Assembly: GCA_910578325.1 (NCBI GenBank)
Contig: CAJTQT010000002.1
Span: 124,001 to 188,000 of the forward strand
Length of the DNA stretch: 64,000 nt
DNA from: an uncultured Christensenella sp.
GTDB lineage: Bacteria > Bacillota > Clostridia > Christensenellales > CAG-917
Reading direction: 5' to 3'
Below the pieces are notes generated by a model. It saw only the letters and a list, made by a program, of their open reading frames with translations, ran no database searches and was not told where the DNA came from. A program made the position numbers and the translations under genes. This document shows, one piece after another, positions 26,093-34,199 of the stretch. Each line of letters begins with the position of its first letter. The first letter of the stretch is position 1.

Positions 26093-27277
26093 TCAATGGT
26101 GGAACAGTCTCATACCCGTAAACGCCATAGCCATTCCGTACTTATCGCAACACTCGATGACGAGGTCGTCGCGGATTGAGCCTCCGGGTTGCGCAATATA
26201 CTTTACCCCGCTGCGTTTTGCTCTTTCGACGTTATCGCTGAACGGGAAAAATGCGTCCGAACCGAGCGCAACGCCGTCAATCGTAGCCAGATATGCCTTC
26301 TTTTCCTCGTCGGTAAACGGTTCGGGTCGTTCCGTGAAATATTTCTGCCAAATTCCGTCCGCACATACGTCCTCTTCATTGTGATTGACGTATCCGTCTA
26401 CGACGTTGTCTCTGTCCGCTCTACCGAGTTCGGGCTTAAATGGCAGGTTCAGAACTTTGTCGTGCTGGCGCAAAAACCAGGTATCCGCTTTGCCGCCCGC
26501 AAGGCGCGTACAATGTATACGCGACTGCTGTCCCGCGCCTACGCCTATTGCCTGACCGTCCACGGCATAGCATACCGAGTTGGACTGCGTGTATTTGAGC
26601 GTAATCAACGCTACAATCAGATCGCGAACGGCTGTTTGCGGCAAATCTTTATTAGACGTAACCACGTTTGAAAGCAATTCGCGGTCGATTTTGAAATTGT
26701 TCCTTCCTTGCTCGAATGTGATTCCGTAAACCTGTTTGGTCTCTTTTTCGGCAGGTACATAATTCGAATCGATTTTAACGATGTTATACGCACCTTTGCG
26801 TTTGGCTTTCAGAATTTCAAGCGCTTCGTCATCGTAATCGGGAGCGATAACGCCGTCTGAAACCTCTCTTTTTATCATAAGTGCGGTTGTTACGTCGCAT
26901 TTATCGGAAAGCGCGACCCAGTCGCCGAACGAACACATTCTGTCAGCGCCTCTCGCGCGTGCATAAGCGCAGGCAAGCGGCGATTCGTCAAGCCCTTCGA
27001 TGTCATCCACAAAACACGCTTTTTTGAGTTTTTCGGAAAGTTTTACGCCGACTGCCGCCGACGTGGGACTTACGTGTTTGAATGACGTTACGCAAGGAAG
27101 TCCCGTCGCTTCTTTAAGTTCTTTGACAAGTTGCCAACTGTTGAACGCATCAAGAAAATTTATATATCCCGGTCTGCCGTTAAGTATTTCAATGGGCAGT
27201 TCGCCGCCGTCGTTCATAAAGATTTTGGACGGCTTCTGATTTGGATTGCAACCGTATTTAAGTTCGAATTCTTTCAT
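26093..27277 (-). CDS. purH: AICAR formyltransferase, stand-alone PurH-like domain
   Basis: Transfers a formyl group from 10-formyl-THF to AICAR, the ninth step of IMP synthesis. Only the formyltransferase part is present: 394 residues against about 510 for bifunctional PurH. The N-terminal IMP cyclohydrolase (MGS-like) domain is missing and the protein starts at KYGCNPNQKPSKI. Conserved motifs include SFKHVSPTSAAVG, GAGQQSRIHCTRLAGGKAD and the ending PGGSIRDDLVIE. The missing cyclization is probably done by the PurO-type enzyme encoded immediately upstream. GAGGAG precedes the ATG. Confidence 0.94.
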   Translation of the reverse strand: MKEFELKYGCNPNQKPSKIFMNDGGELPIEILNGRPGYINFLDAFNSWQLVKELKEATGLPCVTSFKHVSPTSAAVGVKLSEKLKKACFVDDIEGLDESPLACAYARARGADRMCSFGDWVALSDKCDVTTALMIKREVSDGVIAPDYDDEALEILKAKRKGAYNIVKIDSNYVPAEKETKQVYGITFEQGRNNFKIDRELLSNVVTSNKDLPQTAVRDLIVALITLKYTQSNSVCYAVDGQAIGVGAGQQSRIHCTRLAGGKADTWFLRQHDKVLNLPFKPELGRADRDNVVDGYVNHNEEDVCADGIWQKYFTERPEPFTDEEKKAYLATIDGVALGSDAFFPFSDNVERAKRSGVKYIAQPGGSIRDDLVIECCDKYGMAMAFTGMRLFHH

Positions 27278-27390
27278 AATTTCTCCTCACTGTTTATTTA
27301 TCTCGTACAACTCTCTCCGGCTCGGTCAGTTTAACTATAAAACCGCTAAAACGACACGGAGATGTATTTTAAGTCAATGCAACGTCACCG

Positions 27391-28113
27391 TCATTTCGTA
27401 AACTTATTTATGAGACGGTTTTCGACGCTTCCCGTTTTAACGTCGGTATAACGCACGTAAAGCGAGATCTTGTTTTCTGCGTTGAGACTGTTCCAGATTT
27501 CCGCCGTAAACGCGTCGATATCGTCGGGTATGCTTACGCGTTCGGGCTCTCCGCAGAATGTGGGAATGGGATTTCCGTCGCAGATATAGGTGTGAATAAA
27601 ATGACCGAGCCCAGATTTGGAGGGGTAGGAATATGTAAATCTCGCGCAGTCGCTTCCATCTTCGTCAATACTCTTCAAAATGCTCATTTCATAGTTGAAA
27701 TCGCCTTTGTCAAACGTAAGCATACCGCTGATTCTGGGTGTAAAGTTGGGTTTATCCGGCTCAAACTCTCTTGTTGCAAGCGCGGCAGAAAACGTGCCTC
27801 CGTCTTTAACTGCGTCATAGACGGTATTCGTTTGATTGCCGTTTGTGACGATGAGGCGGTTTCCGAGTTTTCTGATCGGAGAATAAATGATAAGGCTGGG
27901 ATCCTCGACTTTGCTTTCGTCAAAAGGATAGATCACAACGTCGTCGCCATCTTCTATGAACACGCGGTTGCGGCTGTTTGCGCTTCTGCCCATAATAAAG
28001 TACGCGGCGCAGGCTTTCGAGCCGTCTTTGCTCTTACCGATAATTATGCCCCGACCGACATACGAGTTGCCTTCGATAAGTTCTTTTACGTCGTTAATTT
28101 TGTAGATATTCAT
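27391..28113 (-). CDS. PurO-type IMP cyclohydrolase
   Basis: A 240-residue protein of the IMP cyclohydrolase-like family, the fold of archaeal PurO, unrelated to the PurH cyclohydrolase domain. It would close FAICAR to IMP. Family features are YVGRGIIIGKS near residue 18, YFIMGRSANSRNRVF near residue 38 and GNQTNTVYDAV near residue 92. Its place between purN and the truncated AICAR formyltransferase supports the role. AGGAG precedes the ATG. Activity is inferred from family and context. Confidence 0.88.
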   Translation of the reverse strand: MNIYKINDVKELIEGNSYVGRGIIIGKSKDGSKACAAYFIMGRSANSRNRVFIEDGDDVVIYPFDESKVEDPSLIIYSPIRKLGNRLIVTNGNQTNTVYDAVKDGGTFSAALATREFEPDKPNFTPRISGMLTFDKGDFNYEMSILKSIDEDGSDCARFTYSYPSKSGLGHFIHTYICDGNPIPTFCGEPERVSIPDDIDAFTAEIWNSLNAENKISLYVRYTDVKTGSVENRLINKFTK

Positions 28114-28183
28114 AAAATTCTCCTACGTTTATTTCTGTATTTTTCAAAAACTGTTCACAACGCTTGTGTATAGCGCGCCGCAG

Positions 28184-28795
28184 TTATTTGGCGAGCAACT
28201 GCGCGCAAACCTTTTCCACTGCGAGAGGCAGTATTTTCCACTCTGCCTGTTCCATTACGCGTCTTTGTAAAACCTCGGGAGTGTCGCCCTCTTCGATTTC
28301 GACCGCTTTTTGCATAATTATCTTTCCGCCGTCGGGTATTTCGTTTACAAAATGCACCGTCGCTCCCGTGACTTTTACACCGTATTCGAGCGCGGCTTCG
28401 TGCACGCGCAATCCGTAAAAACCCTTTCCGCAAAACGACGGGATCAAAGACGGATGCACGTTGATGATCCTGTCTGAGAAGGTTTTCGTGAAGTTTTCGC
28501 TGAGAATACACATAAATCCCGCTAAAACGATGAAATCCGTTCTGTTTTGTTTCAGTATTTCTATCAACTTATTTTCAAATTCCGTAGCGCAAGTAAAATC
28601 TTTTTTGTTGACCACTGCGGTATCTATACTCGCAATTTCTGCTCTTTTAAGCGCGTAAGCGTCGGGATTGTTTGAAATTACGAGTGAAATTTCGCCGCTT
28701 TTTATAACGCCGTTTTTCTGCGCGTCGATGAGCGCTTGCAGATTCGTGCCGCCTCCCGATACTAGTACGGCAATTTTAGCCTTTTCTCTACTCAT
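28184..28795 (-). CDS. purN: Phosphoribosylglycinamide formyltransferase PurN
   Basis: Uses 10-formyl-THF to formylate GAR. About 203 residues from the ATG at 28795. Motifs are SGGGTNLQALIDA, FIVLAGFMCIL, the catalytic INVHPSLIPSF (Asn and His) and VTGATVHFVNEIPDGG with the catalytic Asp. The segment after HPSLIPSF reads CGKGFYG, unlike the usual KGxD(T/A) stretch of E. coli-type PurN. The start lies inside the last codons of the transporter gene with GGAGG upstream, so the two are translationally coupled. Confidence 0.95.
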   Translation of the reverse strand: MSREKAKIAVLVSGGGTNLQALIDAQKNGVIKSGEISLVISNNPDAYALKRAEIASIDTAVVNKKDFTCATEFENKLIEILKQNRTDFIVLAGFMCILSENFTKTFSDRIINVHPSLIPSFCGKGFYGLRVHEAALEYGVKVTGATVHFVNEIPDGGKIIMQKAVEIEEGDTPEVLQRRVMEQAEWKILPLAVEKVCAQLLAK

Positions 28796-29609
28796 TCGAT
28801 TCCTCCGAAACAAGCGTAGACGTATCGGCGGTATACGTAGGTATTACGTCCTTAACCTCGGTTTCCTCAATTACGCCGACAAAGTTATCCGTATCCGCGG
28901 GAGTTATCTCCTTTTCAGCCGAAACGTTCAAATCAACATTTGCATCGGTCTGTTCGGCAGTTTCAGGTTCTCCTTTTTTACTGGCAACCTGTTTTTTTAC
29001 AAGTCCGAGAACGGGCAGAATCAACGCGCCTATTGAGTTTCCGATTATGACAATCCAAATAAAACCGAATGCCTCTGCCGAGTAAATTCCGCCTATCGCA
29101 AAATAGCCCATGTCCGCAATCGAGTGCTCGAAACCGCTCAGAATAAACACGGGTATGGCAAAAAGTACTCCTACTATGCTCTTCTTTTGCTTGAATATAG
29201 AAACCGCTACGTACATCAATACGCCGCACAGAATTGCGCGGATAAGCGTCTGCCACCATTCTTGCAGCAATTTTGTCTGGCACATAACATTTGCAATTAC
29301 GTGCAGATTAGGCATTGCATATTGAACCGCAATGCCTATGATCGCAGTGGCTATGACGTTGCCGAGCAATCCGAGCAACAAACCGGATATGTAATCTTTG
29401 TTTAGATTTTCAAGCAGAAGACCTATTCTGCCCGTATAAAGCGAATAGTTTTTATAACAAATCGTGAGCAACGCTACGCTGAAAAGAACCGCGCCTACCC
29501 ATTTGGTATTTTCGCTTCCGCTAAGCGGCAGAAAAACGCAACAGCCTATGGTTATAAGCAAACCTGCCGCGACGCCGTCGAATAGTTGTCCTAAAATTTT
29601 CCTCAGCAT
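28788..29609 (-). CDS. Formate/nitrite transporter (FNT) family channel
   Basis: A 273-residue membrane protein with about six hydrophobic segments and the FNT hallmark [13 protein letters not shown] near residue 160, which contains the pore histidine. [13 protein letters not shown] just before it is also typical. A charged, probably cytoplasmic tail rich in Glu, Thr and Asp follows from about residue 215. FNT proteins move formate, nitrite or hydrosulfide. The gene overlaps purM by 7 nt and purN by 8 nt. Location in the purine operon with folD, and near fhs, argues for formate. Confidence 0.86.
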   Translation of the reverse strand: MLRKILGQLFDGVAAGLLITIGCCVFLPLSGSENTKWVGAVLFSVALLTICYKNYSLYTGRIGLLLENLNKDYISGLLLGLLGNVIATAIIGIAVQYAMPNLHVIANVMCQTKLLQEWWQTLIRAILCGVLMYVAVSIFKQKKSIVGVLFAIPVFILSGFEHSIADMGYFAIGGIYSAEAFGFIWIVIIGNSIGALILPVLGLVKKQVASKKGEPETAEQTDANVDLNVSAEKEITPADTDNFVGVIEETEVKDVIPTYTADTSTLVSEESNE

Positions 29610-30646
29610 ATCGTAATTTTTTCGTCGGATTTGACGATTTCTCCGATGACGTATGCGTCTTCGCCGTTTTCTCTGAGAATTTCAAGCGCCTTGTCCGCGG
29701 CTTCTTTCGCAACGATGACGCACATACCGACGCCCATATTGAAGGTATTGAACATATCCCTTTCGCTTATGCCGCCTTTTTGGGCGATAAGGTCGAAGAT
29801 GGGCAGTATTCTGACTGCGGATTTTTGAACTTTCGCTCCAAGACCGTCTGGAATGCTTCTGGGAATGTTCTCGTAAAAGCCTCCGCCTGTAATATGCGAA
29901 ATACCCTTTACTTCGACTTTTTCAGTAAGAGCGAGAATTGGTTTTACATATATCTTTGTGGGAGTGAGCAATGTTTCGCCTACGGATTTTCCGCCCAACT
30001 CTGCAACAGGGGTTCTGATGTCTGCGTTTTCGACGTCGAAAACTTTGCGCACAAGCGAGAATCCGTTGGAATGAACGCCGCTTGACGGCAACGCAATAAT
30101 CACGTCGCCCTCTTTCATTTTTGTATTGTCAATGATTCTATCTTTGTCCACAACGCCTGTGCAGTAGCCTGCGAGGTCGTATTCGTCTATCGGATAAAAA
30201 CCGGGCATCTCAGCCGTTTCTCCGCCTATGAGAGCCGCGCCCGACTGCACGCAACCTTCGCATACTCCCTTTACGATATCCGCTATACGTTCGGGAACAT
30301 TCTTTCCGCAGGCTATGTAGTCAAGGAAGAACAGCGGCTTTGCGCCTACGCAAATGACGTCGTTGACGCACATAGCAACGCAATCGATACCCACGGTGTC
30401 GTGCTTATCCATAAGGAACGCAAGTTTGAGTTTGGTTCCGACTCCGTCCGTACCGCTAACCAGCACGGGACGCGTAATCCCCGTCAAATCGAGTTCGAAC
30501 AGTCCGCCGAAACCTCCTACGCCTGAGCAAACGCCCGAAGTCATAGTTTTTGCGATATGTTTTTTCATCAGTTCGACCGCTTTGTAACCTGCCGTAATGT
30601 CTACGCCTGCCGCCGCATAACTGTCGGATTTTGATTTGTTGTTCAT
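29603..30646 (-). CDS. purM: Phosphoribosylformylglycinamidine cyclo-ligase PurM
   Basis: Makes AIR from FGAM with ATP. The 347-residue protein has the usual length and motifs: [19 protein letters not shown] at the start, [52 protein letters not shown] and [17 protein letters not shown] precedes the ATG. A 495-nt gap with two copies of a structured repeat separates it from purF upstream. Confidence 0.97.
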   Translation of the reverse strand: MNNKSKSDSYAAAGVDITAGYKAVELMKKHIAKTMTSGVCSGVGGFGGLFELDLTGITRPVLVSGTDGVGTKLKLAFLMDKHDTVGIDCVAMCVNDVICVGAKPLFFLDYIACGKNVPERIADIVKGVCEGCVQSGAALIGGETAEMPGFYPIDEYDLAGYCTGVVDKDRIIDNTKMKEGDVIIALPSSGVHSNGFSLVRKVFDVENADIRTPVAELGGKSVGETLLTPTKIYVKPILALTEKVEVKGISHITGGGFYENIPRSIPDGLGAKVQKSAVRILPIFDLIAQKGGISERDMFNTFNMGVGMCVIVAKEAADKALEILRENGEDAYVIGEIVKSDEKITIC

Positions 30647-30799
30647 AATTTCTCCTATGTTTTATTTGAATATGAAGTTTTGCTTATCGGTTGTTATTTT
30701 GATTCATTGCCATATAAAGAGCATTTATTTCGCACAAGAACTACACTTGCAAGGCATTTCTCGGCTGTCCCCTTGTCACTTATTCAGATTGTCCGCTTA

Positions 30800-30930
30800 G
30801 CGCGCAGCGCGCTTTACCAAACAAACGATTGCGCGAAACGAGGCTTGTTGTTTACAACGTCGCAGCGAGTGATAGCAAGCAACGCTTTGCGCGGTAGTAA
30901 GAATAAAATCGCGCTATGCTATGCGGCTTG
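30800..30930. repeat. Structured repeat, copy A
   Basis: About 131 bp, nearly identical in its second half to copy B 175 bp away. It contains GCGCGAAACGAGGC, GTTTACAACG, GAGTGATAGC and TTTGCGCGGTAGTAAG. The left arm at 30821-30832 pairs only partly with the right arm at 30879-30890 (three central mismatches), so this copy looks degenerate. Confidence 0.8.
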
Positions 30931-30973
30931 AACATTATTAAACGTGCCGCCGGCATCTTAGTGTCTGCATTTA

Positions 30974-31105
30974 TGCGCGCAGAGCGCGCCACCAAGCAAA
31001 GTGTTGCGCGAAACGAGGCTTGTTGTTTACAACGTTGCATCGAGTGATAGCAAGCAACGCTTTGCGCGGTAGTAAGAATAAAATCGCGCTATGCTATGCG
31101 GCTTG
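30974..31105. repeat. Structured repeat, copy B
   Basis: About 132 bp. GCAAAGTGTTGC (30996-31007) pairs with GCAACGCTTTGC (31054-31065) over 12 bp with one G-U pair. The loop has GCGCGAAACGAGGC, GTTTACAACG and GAGTGATAGC. It ends AATAAAATCGCGC as in copy A. It has no coding capacity and no terminal inverted repeats like an insertion sequence. Confidence 0.85.
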
Positions 31106-31141
31106 CATTTAAATGCGAGCCGTTGGCATTTTGCGCTGATT

Positions 31142-32566
31142 TTATTCTCGTCCGTTCCAACAATACGTACACAACTTGCAAGGCTCTATTCCGATCGACT
31201 TGATAACGCCGTCCAGCGTTTGAAATTCAAGAGAGGAAAAATGCAGTTTATCGCAAATAGCCTTTCTGAGTGCTTTGCCTCTTTCCGTAGAGCCGTCGGA
31301 ATACTCCTCTATATGATTGAATCCCTCTTCGCCTTCGAGTTCCTTTATCGTACTTCTCGCGATAAGTTCCATATCGCTGGTAGCGCGCGAAAAGTTAAGG
31401 TATTTGCATCCGTACATAATGGGCGGACAAGCCGAACGAATATGCACTTCCTTCGCGCCGTGAGCGTACAGAAATTCGACCGTTTCTCTCATCTGCGTGC
31501 CACGAACAATCGAATCGTCTACGAAAAGCAGTTTTTTATCTTTTATAAGGTCGTGCACGGGCACCTGTTTCATCTTTGCGACTTTGTTGCGGTCGCGCTG
31601 GTTATTCGGCATAAAACTTCTCGGCCAGGTGGGCGTGTACTTGATAAACGGACGCGCAAACGGAACTCTGCTCTTATTCGAATACCCTATTGCGTGCGGA
31701 GTGCCTGAATCGGGAACGCCTCCGACATAGTCGAGTTCGGGCATATTGCGGTTCTGGATATCGTTCTGCGCCATAATCTCGCCGTTGCGATAGCGCATAG
31801 TTTCCACGTTGATGCCCTCGTAATTGGACGTAGGATAGCCATAGTAAGTCCACAAAAATGAGCACAGGCGCATCTCTTTACCCGAGGCGGCGAGTTGGCG
31901 CATACCGTCGGATTTGAGTTCCACAATTTCGCCGGGGCCCAACTCCTTTTCGTCATCGTAGCCGAGTTTTTTATACGCAAAGTCTTCGAATGACACGCAA
32001 TAACCTTCGTCGCCTTTTCCGATTAACACGGGAGTGCGCCCCAGTCTGTCGCGCGCGGCGATAACCGATCCGTCGTCGCGAAGTATGAGTATAGACGCGC
32101 TGCCTTCAATAACCGACTGGGCGAATTTAATACCTTCTGCGAAATCCTCTTTCTGATTTATAAGCGCGGCAACAAGTTCCGTCTTATTGATTCCGCCTCC
32201 GCTCATTGCGTCGAAGTGTCCGCCGCAGGACGAAAGAAAACGGTTTATCAAATCTTCCGCATTGTTTATAACGCCCGTTATACATATAGCGTATGTGCCG
32301 AGTTTGGAGCGGATAAGCAAGGGCTGCGGGTCGGTATCGCTGATACAGCCGATTGCCGAACGTCCCTTCATCTCTTCGAAAATGTTTTCGAATTTGGTTC
32401 TGAAAGGCGAGTTCTGAATATTGTGTATTTTCCGTTGAAGCCCCAATTCCTCGTCGTATGCCGCCATACCGCCGCGATACGTGCCCAGATGTGAATGGTA
32501 GTCGGTGCCGAAAAATACGTCGTAGATTGCGTCGCGCTTATTAACCGCGCCGAAAAATCCGCCCAT
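31142..32566 (-). CDS. purF: Amidophosphoribosyltransferase PurF, variant without the N-terminal cysteine
   Basis: PurF catalyses the first step of purine synthesis, from PRPP and an amino donor to phosphoribosylamine. The 474-residue protein aligns along its length: Ntn-amidotransferase domain, then a phosphoribosyltransferase domain with LLFVDDSIVRGTQ near residue 352. Cysteines in SACPPIMYGC and EPCKLCTYC resemble Fe-S ligands of Bacillus-type PurF. The N-terminus reads MGGFFGA where active enzymes have a cysteine nucleophile (CGVFG). No earlier start can supply it, because purC ends in the same frame two codons before. It may use ammonia. It starts 3 nt after purC. Confidence 0.92.
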   Translation of the reverse strand: MGGFFGAVNKRDAIYDVFFGTDYHSHLGTYRGGMAAYDEELGLQRKIHNIQNSPFRTKFENIFEEMKGRSAIGCISDTDPQPLLIRSKLGTYAICITGVINNAEDLINRFLSSCGGHFDAMSGGGINKTELVAALINQKEDFAEGIKFAQSVIEGSASILILRDDGSVIAARDRLGRTPVLIGKGDEGYCVSFEDFAYKKLGYDDEKELGPGEIVELKSDGMRQLAASGKEMRLCSFLWTYYGYPTSNYEGINVETMRYRNGEIMAQNDIQNRNMPELDYVGGVPDSGTPHAIGYSNKSRVPFARPFIKYTPTWPRSFMPNNQRDRNKVAKMKQVPVHDLIKDKKLLFVDDSIVRGTQMRETVEFLYAHGAKEVHIRSACPPIMYGCKYLNFSRATSDMELIARSTIKELEGEEGFNHIEEYSDGSTERGKALRKAICDKLHFSSLEFQTLDGVIKSIGIEPCKLCTYCWNGRE

Positions 32567-32569
32567 AAA

Positions 32570-33277
32570 TTAACCCATTATCCTCTTCATCATTTCCTGA
32601 TAAGCGTCCTCAACATTGCCGAGGTCTCTGCGGAAACGGTCTTTATCGAGTTTCTCGTGGGTTTCACTGTCCCAGAAGCGGCAGGTATCGGGTGAAATTT
32701 CGTCCGCGAGAACGATTGTACCGTCCGACGTTTTGCCGAATTCGAGTTTGAAATCAACCAAATCCACCCCGATGCCCTTAAAGAATTTTTTCATAACTTC
32801 GTTCACTTTGAACGCCATAGCGGTTATGGTTGCGATATCTTCCTTAGTGGCAATACCCAGCGCAAGCGCGTGATAGGAGTTGATAAGCGGGTCGCCGAGG
32901 TCGTCGTTTTTGTAGGAGAACTCGATAGTGGGTTCTGCAAATACGATGCCTTCTTCCACGCCGTAGCGTTTTGCAAAAGAACCTGCGGAAATATTTCTTA
33001 TGATGACTTCAAGAGGTACGATAGACACCTTTTTTACAAGCGTCTCGCGTTCGGAAATCTCTTTTACGAAATGCGTGGGAACGCCCTCTTTTTCCAGAAT
33101 CTGCATCATAAAATTCGTAACTCTGTTGTTTATGACGCCTTTGCCCGAAATTGTACCTTTTTTAAGACCGTTGAAAGCGGTTGCGTCGTCTTTATAATCG
33201 ACGAGAAGAACCTCGGCGTTATCCGTCGCATAAACTCTTTTTGCTTTGCCTTCATACAGCATTTCTTTCTTTTCCAT
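32570..33277 (-). CDS. purC: SAICAR synthetase PurC
   Basis: Joins aspartate to CAIR with ATP. The 235-residue protein has the family length and motifs: [14 protein letters not shown] at the start, [45 protein letters not shown] and [19 protein letters not shown] precedes the ATG. It lies between purE and purF. Confidence 0.97.
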   Translation of the reverse strand: MEKKEMLYEGKAKRVYATDNAEVLLVDYKDDATAFNGLKKGTISGKGVINNRVTNFMMQILEKEGVPTHFVKEISERETLVKKVSIVPLEVIIRNISAGSFAKRYGVEEGIVFAEPTIEFSYKNDDLGDPLINSYHALALGIATKEDIATITAMAFKVNEVMKKFFKGIGVDLVDFKLEFGKTSDGTIVLADEISPDTCRFWDSETHEKLDKDRFRRDLGNVEDAYQEMMKRIMG

Positions 33278-33291
33278 TTTGCGCTCCTGTG

Positions 33292-33786
33292 TTATTTATT
33301 CAATTCAGCCGCAACCGCTTTATCCTTATCGAGGACAGCGGCAGCGTCGGCTGCTCTTTTTGCGTTAAGTTTATCGGCAAGCGCCTCGTCCGCAACCGCA
33401 AGAATCTGTGCGGAAAGTAAAGCGGCATTGACTCCTCCATTTATCGCTACGGTTGCCACGGGTATTCCCGAGGGCATCATAACCGTCGATAAAAGCGCGT
33501 CAATGCCGTCCAATACGGATGATTTGCAAGGTATTCCAATTACGGGAAGCGTCGTGTTTGCCGCAATCGCTCCCGCAAGATGCGCCGCCATTCCCGCCGC
33601 GGCGATAATCACTCCGAATCCGTTCTCTCTTGCGTTTTCGGCAAACTCTTTTGCCTCCTTCGGAGTGCGGTGCGCCGAGTATACGTGCACCTCAAACGGA
33701 ATCCCGAGCGAATCGAGAGTATCCGTCGCTTTTCTGATCACGGGCAAATCGCTGTCGCTGCCCATAACAATTCCGACTTTTTTCAT
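33292..33786 (-). CDS. purE: PurE, AIR carboxylase or N5-CAIR mutase
   Basis: A 164-residue PurE with GSDSDLPV near residue 8, HVYSAHRTP near residue 38, [15 protein letters not shown] and [12 protein letters not shown]. PurE makes CAIR either by rearranging N5-CAIR (class I, needs PurK) or by direct carboxylation of AIR (class II). No purK is seen in this operon, which leaves the class open. It is the first gene of the purine operon behind the ZTP riboswitch. GAGG precedes the ATG. Confidence 0.95.
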   Translation of the reverse strand: MKKVGIVMGSDSDLPVIRKATDTLDSLGIPFEVHVYSAHRTPKEAKEFAENARENGFGVIIAAAGMAAHLAGAIAANTTLPVIGIPCKSSVLDGIDALLSTVMMPSGIPVATVAINGGVNAALLSAQILAVADEALADKLNAKRAADAAAVLDKDKAVAAELNK

Positions 33787-33798
33787 AACCTACCTCTT

Positions 33799-33859
33799 AA
33801 AAATAAAATGAACATACTTTTCAGAACGCGCGCAGACGCAACGTTTCAAACAAAGTATG
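33799..33859 (-). terminator. Riboswitch expression platform: intrinsic terminator
   Basis: CATACTTT (33859-33852) pairs with AAAGTATG (33820-33813), with a smaller inner stem, and is followed on the minus strand by TTCATTTTATTTTT. The 5' arm abuts the CTGGGC end of the ZTP aptamer, so ligand binding would compete with terminator folding. It lies 12-73 nt upstream of the purE start. Confidence 0.75.
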
Positions 33860-33945
33860 CCCAGACGGTCGGCTAAAAGACTTTTGTCTTTCGCCTGTCG
33901 TTTGCTCCCCTGCGGTTATCCGCAATTCCGTCAGTCACAAACGCC
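33859..33945 (-). ncRNA. ZTP riboswitch aptamer (pfl motif)
   Basis: Read on the minus strand: GTTTG (33942-33938) pairs with CAAAC (33904-33900) enclosing TGACTGACGG, a short TGCGG/CCGCA stem and AGGGGAGC. After a linker hairpin comes CCGACCGTCTGGGCA (to 33859), the conserved 3' pseudoknot strand of the pfl RNA. This RNA class senses ZMP/ZTP, the AICAR nucleotides that rise when 10-formyl-THF is scarce, and switches on purine and folate genes. One consensus base differs (ACTGACG for ACTGGCG). Confidence 0.88.
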
Positions 33946-33975
33946 AGTTTCGTTGTCAATGTTCGTTGTAGATAT

Positions 33976-34004
33976 ATATTAACATATAGCAAAAGTCAAG
34001 TCAA
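33976..34004 (-). promoter_or_regulatory. Promoter of the purine operon
   Basis: On the minus strand TTGACT (34004-33999), a 17-nt spacer and TAATAT (33981-33976). Transcription would start near 33969, about 25 nt ahead of the ZTP aptamer, giving a leader of about 180 nt before purE. Confidence 0.82.
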
Positions 34005-34020
34005 CAAATCGACCGATTTG
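34005..34020. promoter_or_regulatory. Palindrome touching the purine promoter -35 box
   Basis: CAAATCG and CGATTTG around a 2-nt centre make a 16-nt near-perfect palindrome directly next to the -35 hexamer of the purine promoter. The position and symmetry suit a dimeric repressor or activator site. No regulator can be named from the sequence. Confidence 0.5.
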
Positions 34021-34199
34021 AAGAAAATATGTTTAGTGTTTTGTTAAATCAGAAACTTTATCTGCAAAATTCAGCCTGCGCTACGAAAACCTCGTGCATC
34101 TCCGCAATCAATCCGAATCAAACCGAATAAAAAAACATATAAAATTATATAAAAAACTATCCTATAAAGTCATATTATTACGCTTTCAGAAATCGATAT

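Larger units (their letters stand above)
30647..31141. other. Intergenic gap inside the purine operon
   Basis: No gene is seen between purF and purM. The gap is mostly taken up by two tandem copies of a structured repeat (30800-30930 and 30974-31105), with a short unrelated stretch next to purM. No clear terminator or promoter was found, so transcription probably runs through. Confidence 0.6.

Noticed and set aside
28184..28511. 118-codon minus-strand frame (28155-28511) inside purN
   Set aside because: It overlaps purN in another frame on the same strand, is extremely Arg-rich and lacks a ribosome site.
30800..31105. The two 132-bp units as a CRISPR or an insertion sequence
   Set aside because: Repeat length, two copies, no spacer pattern, no transposase and no terminal inverted repeats.
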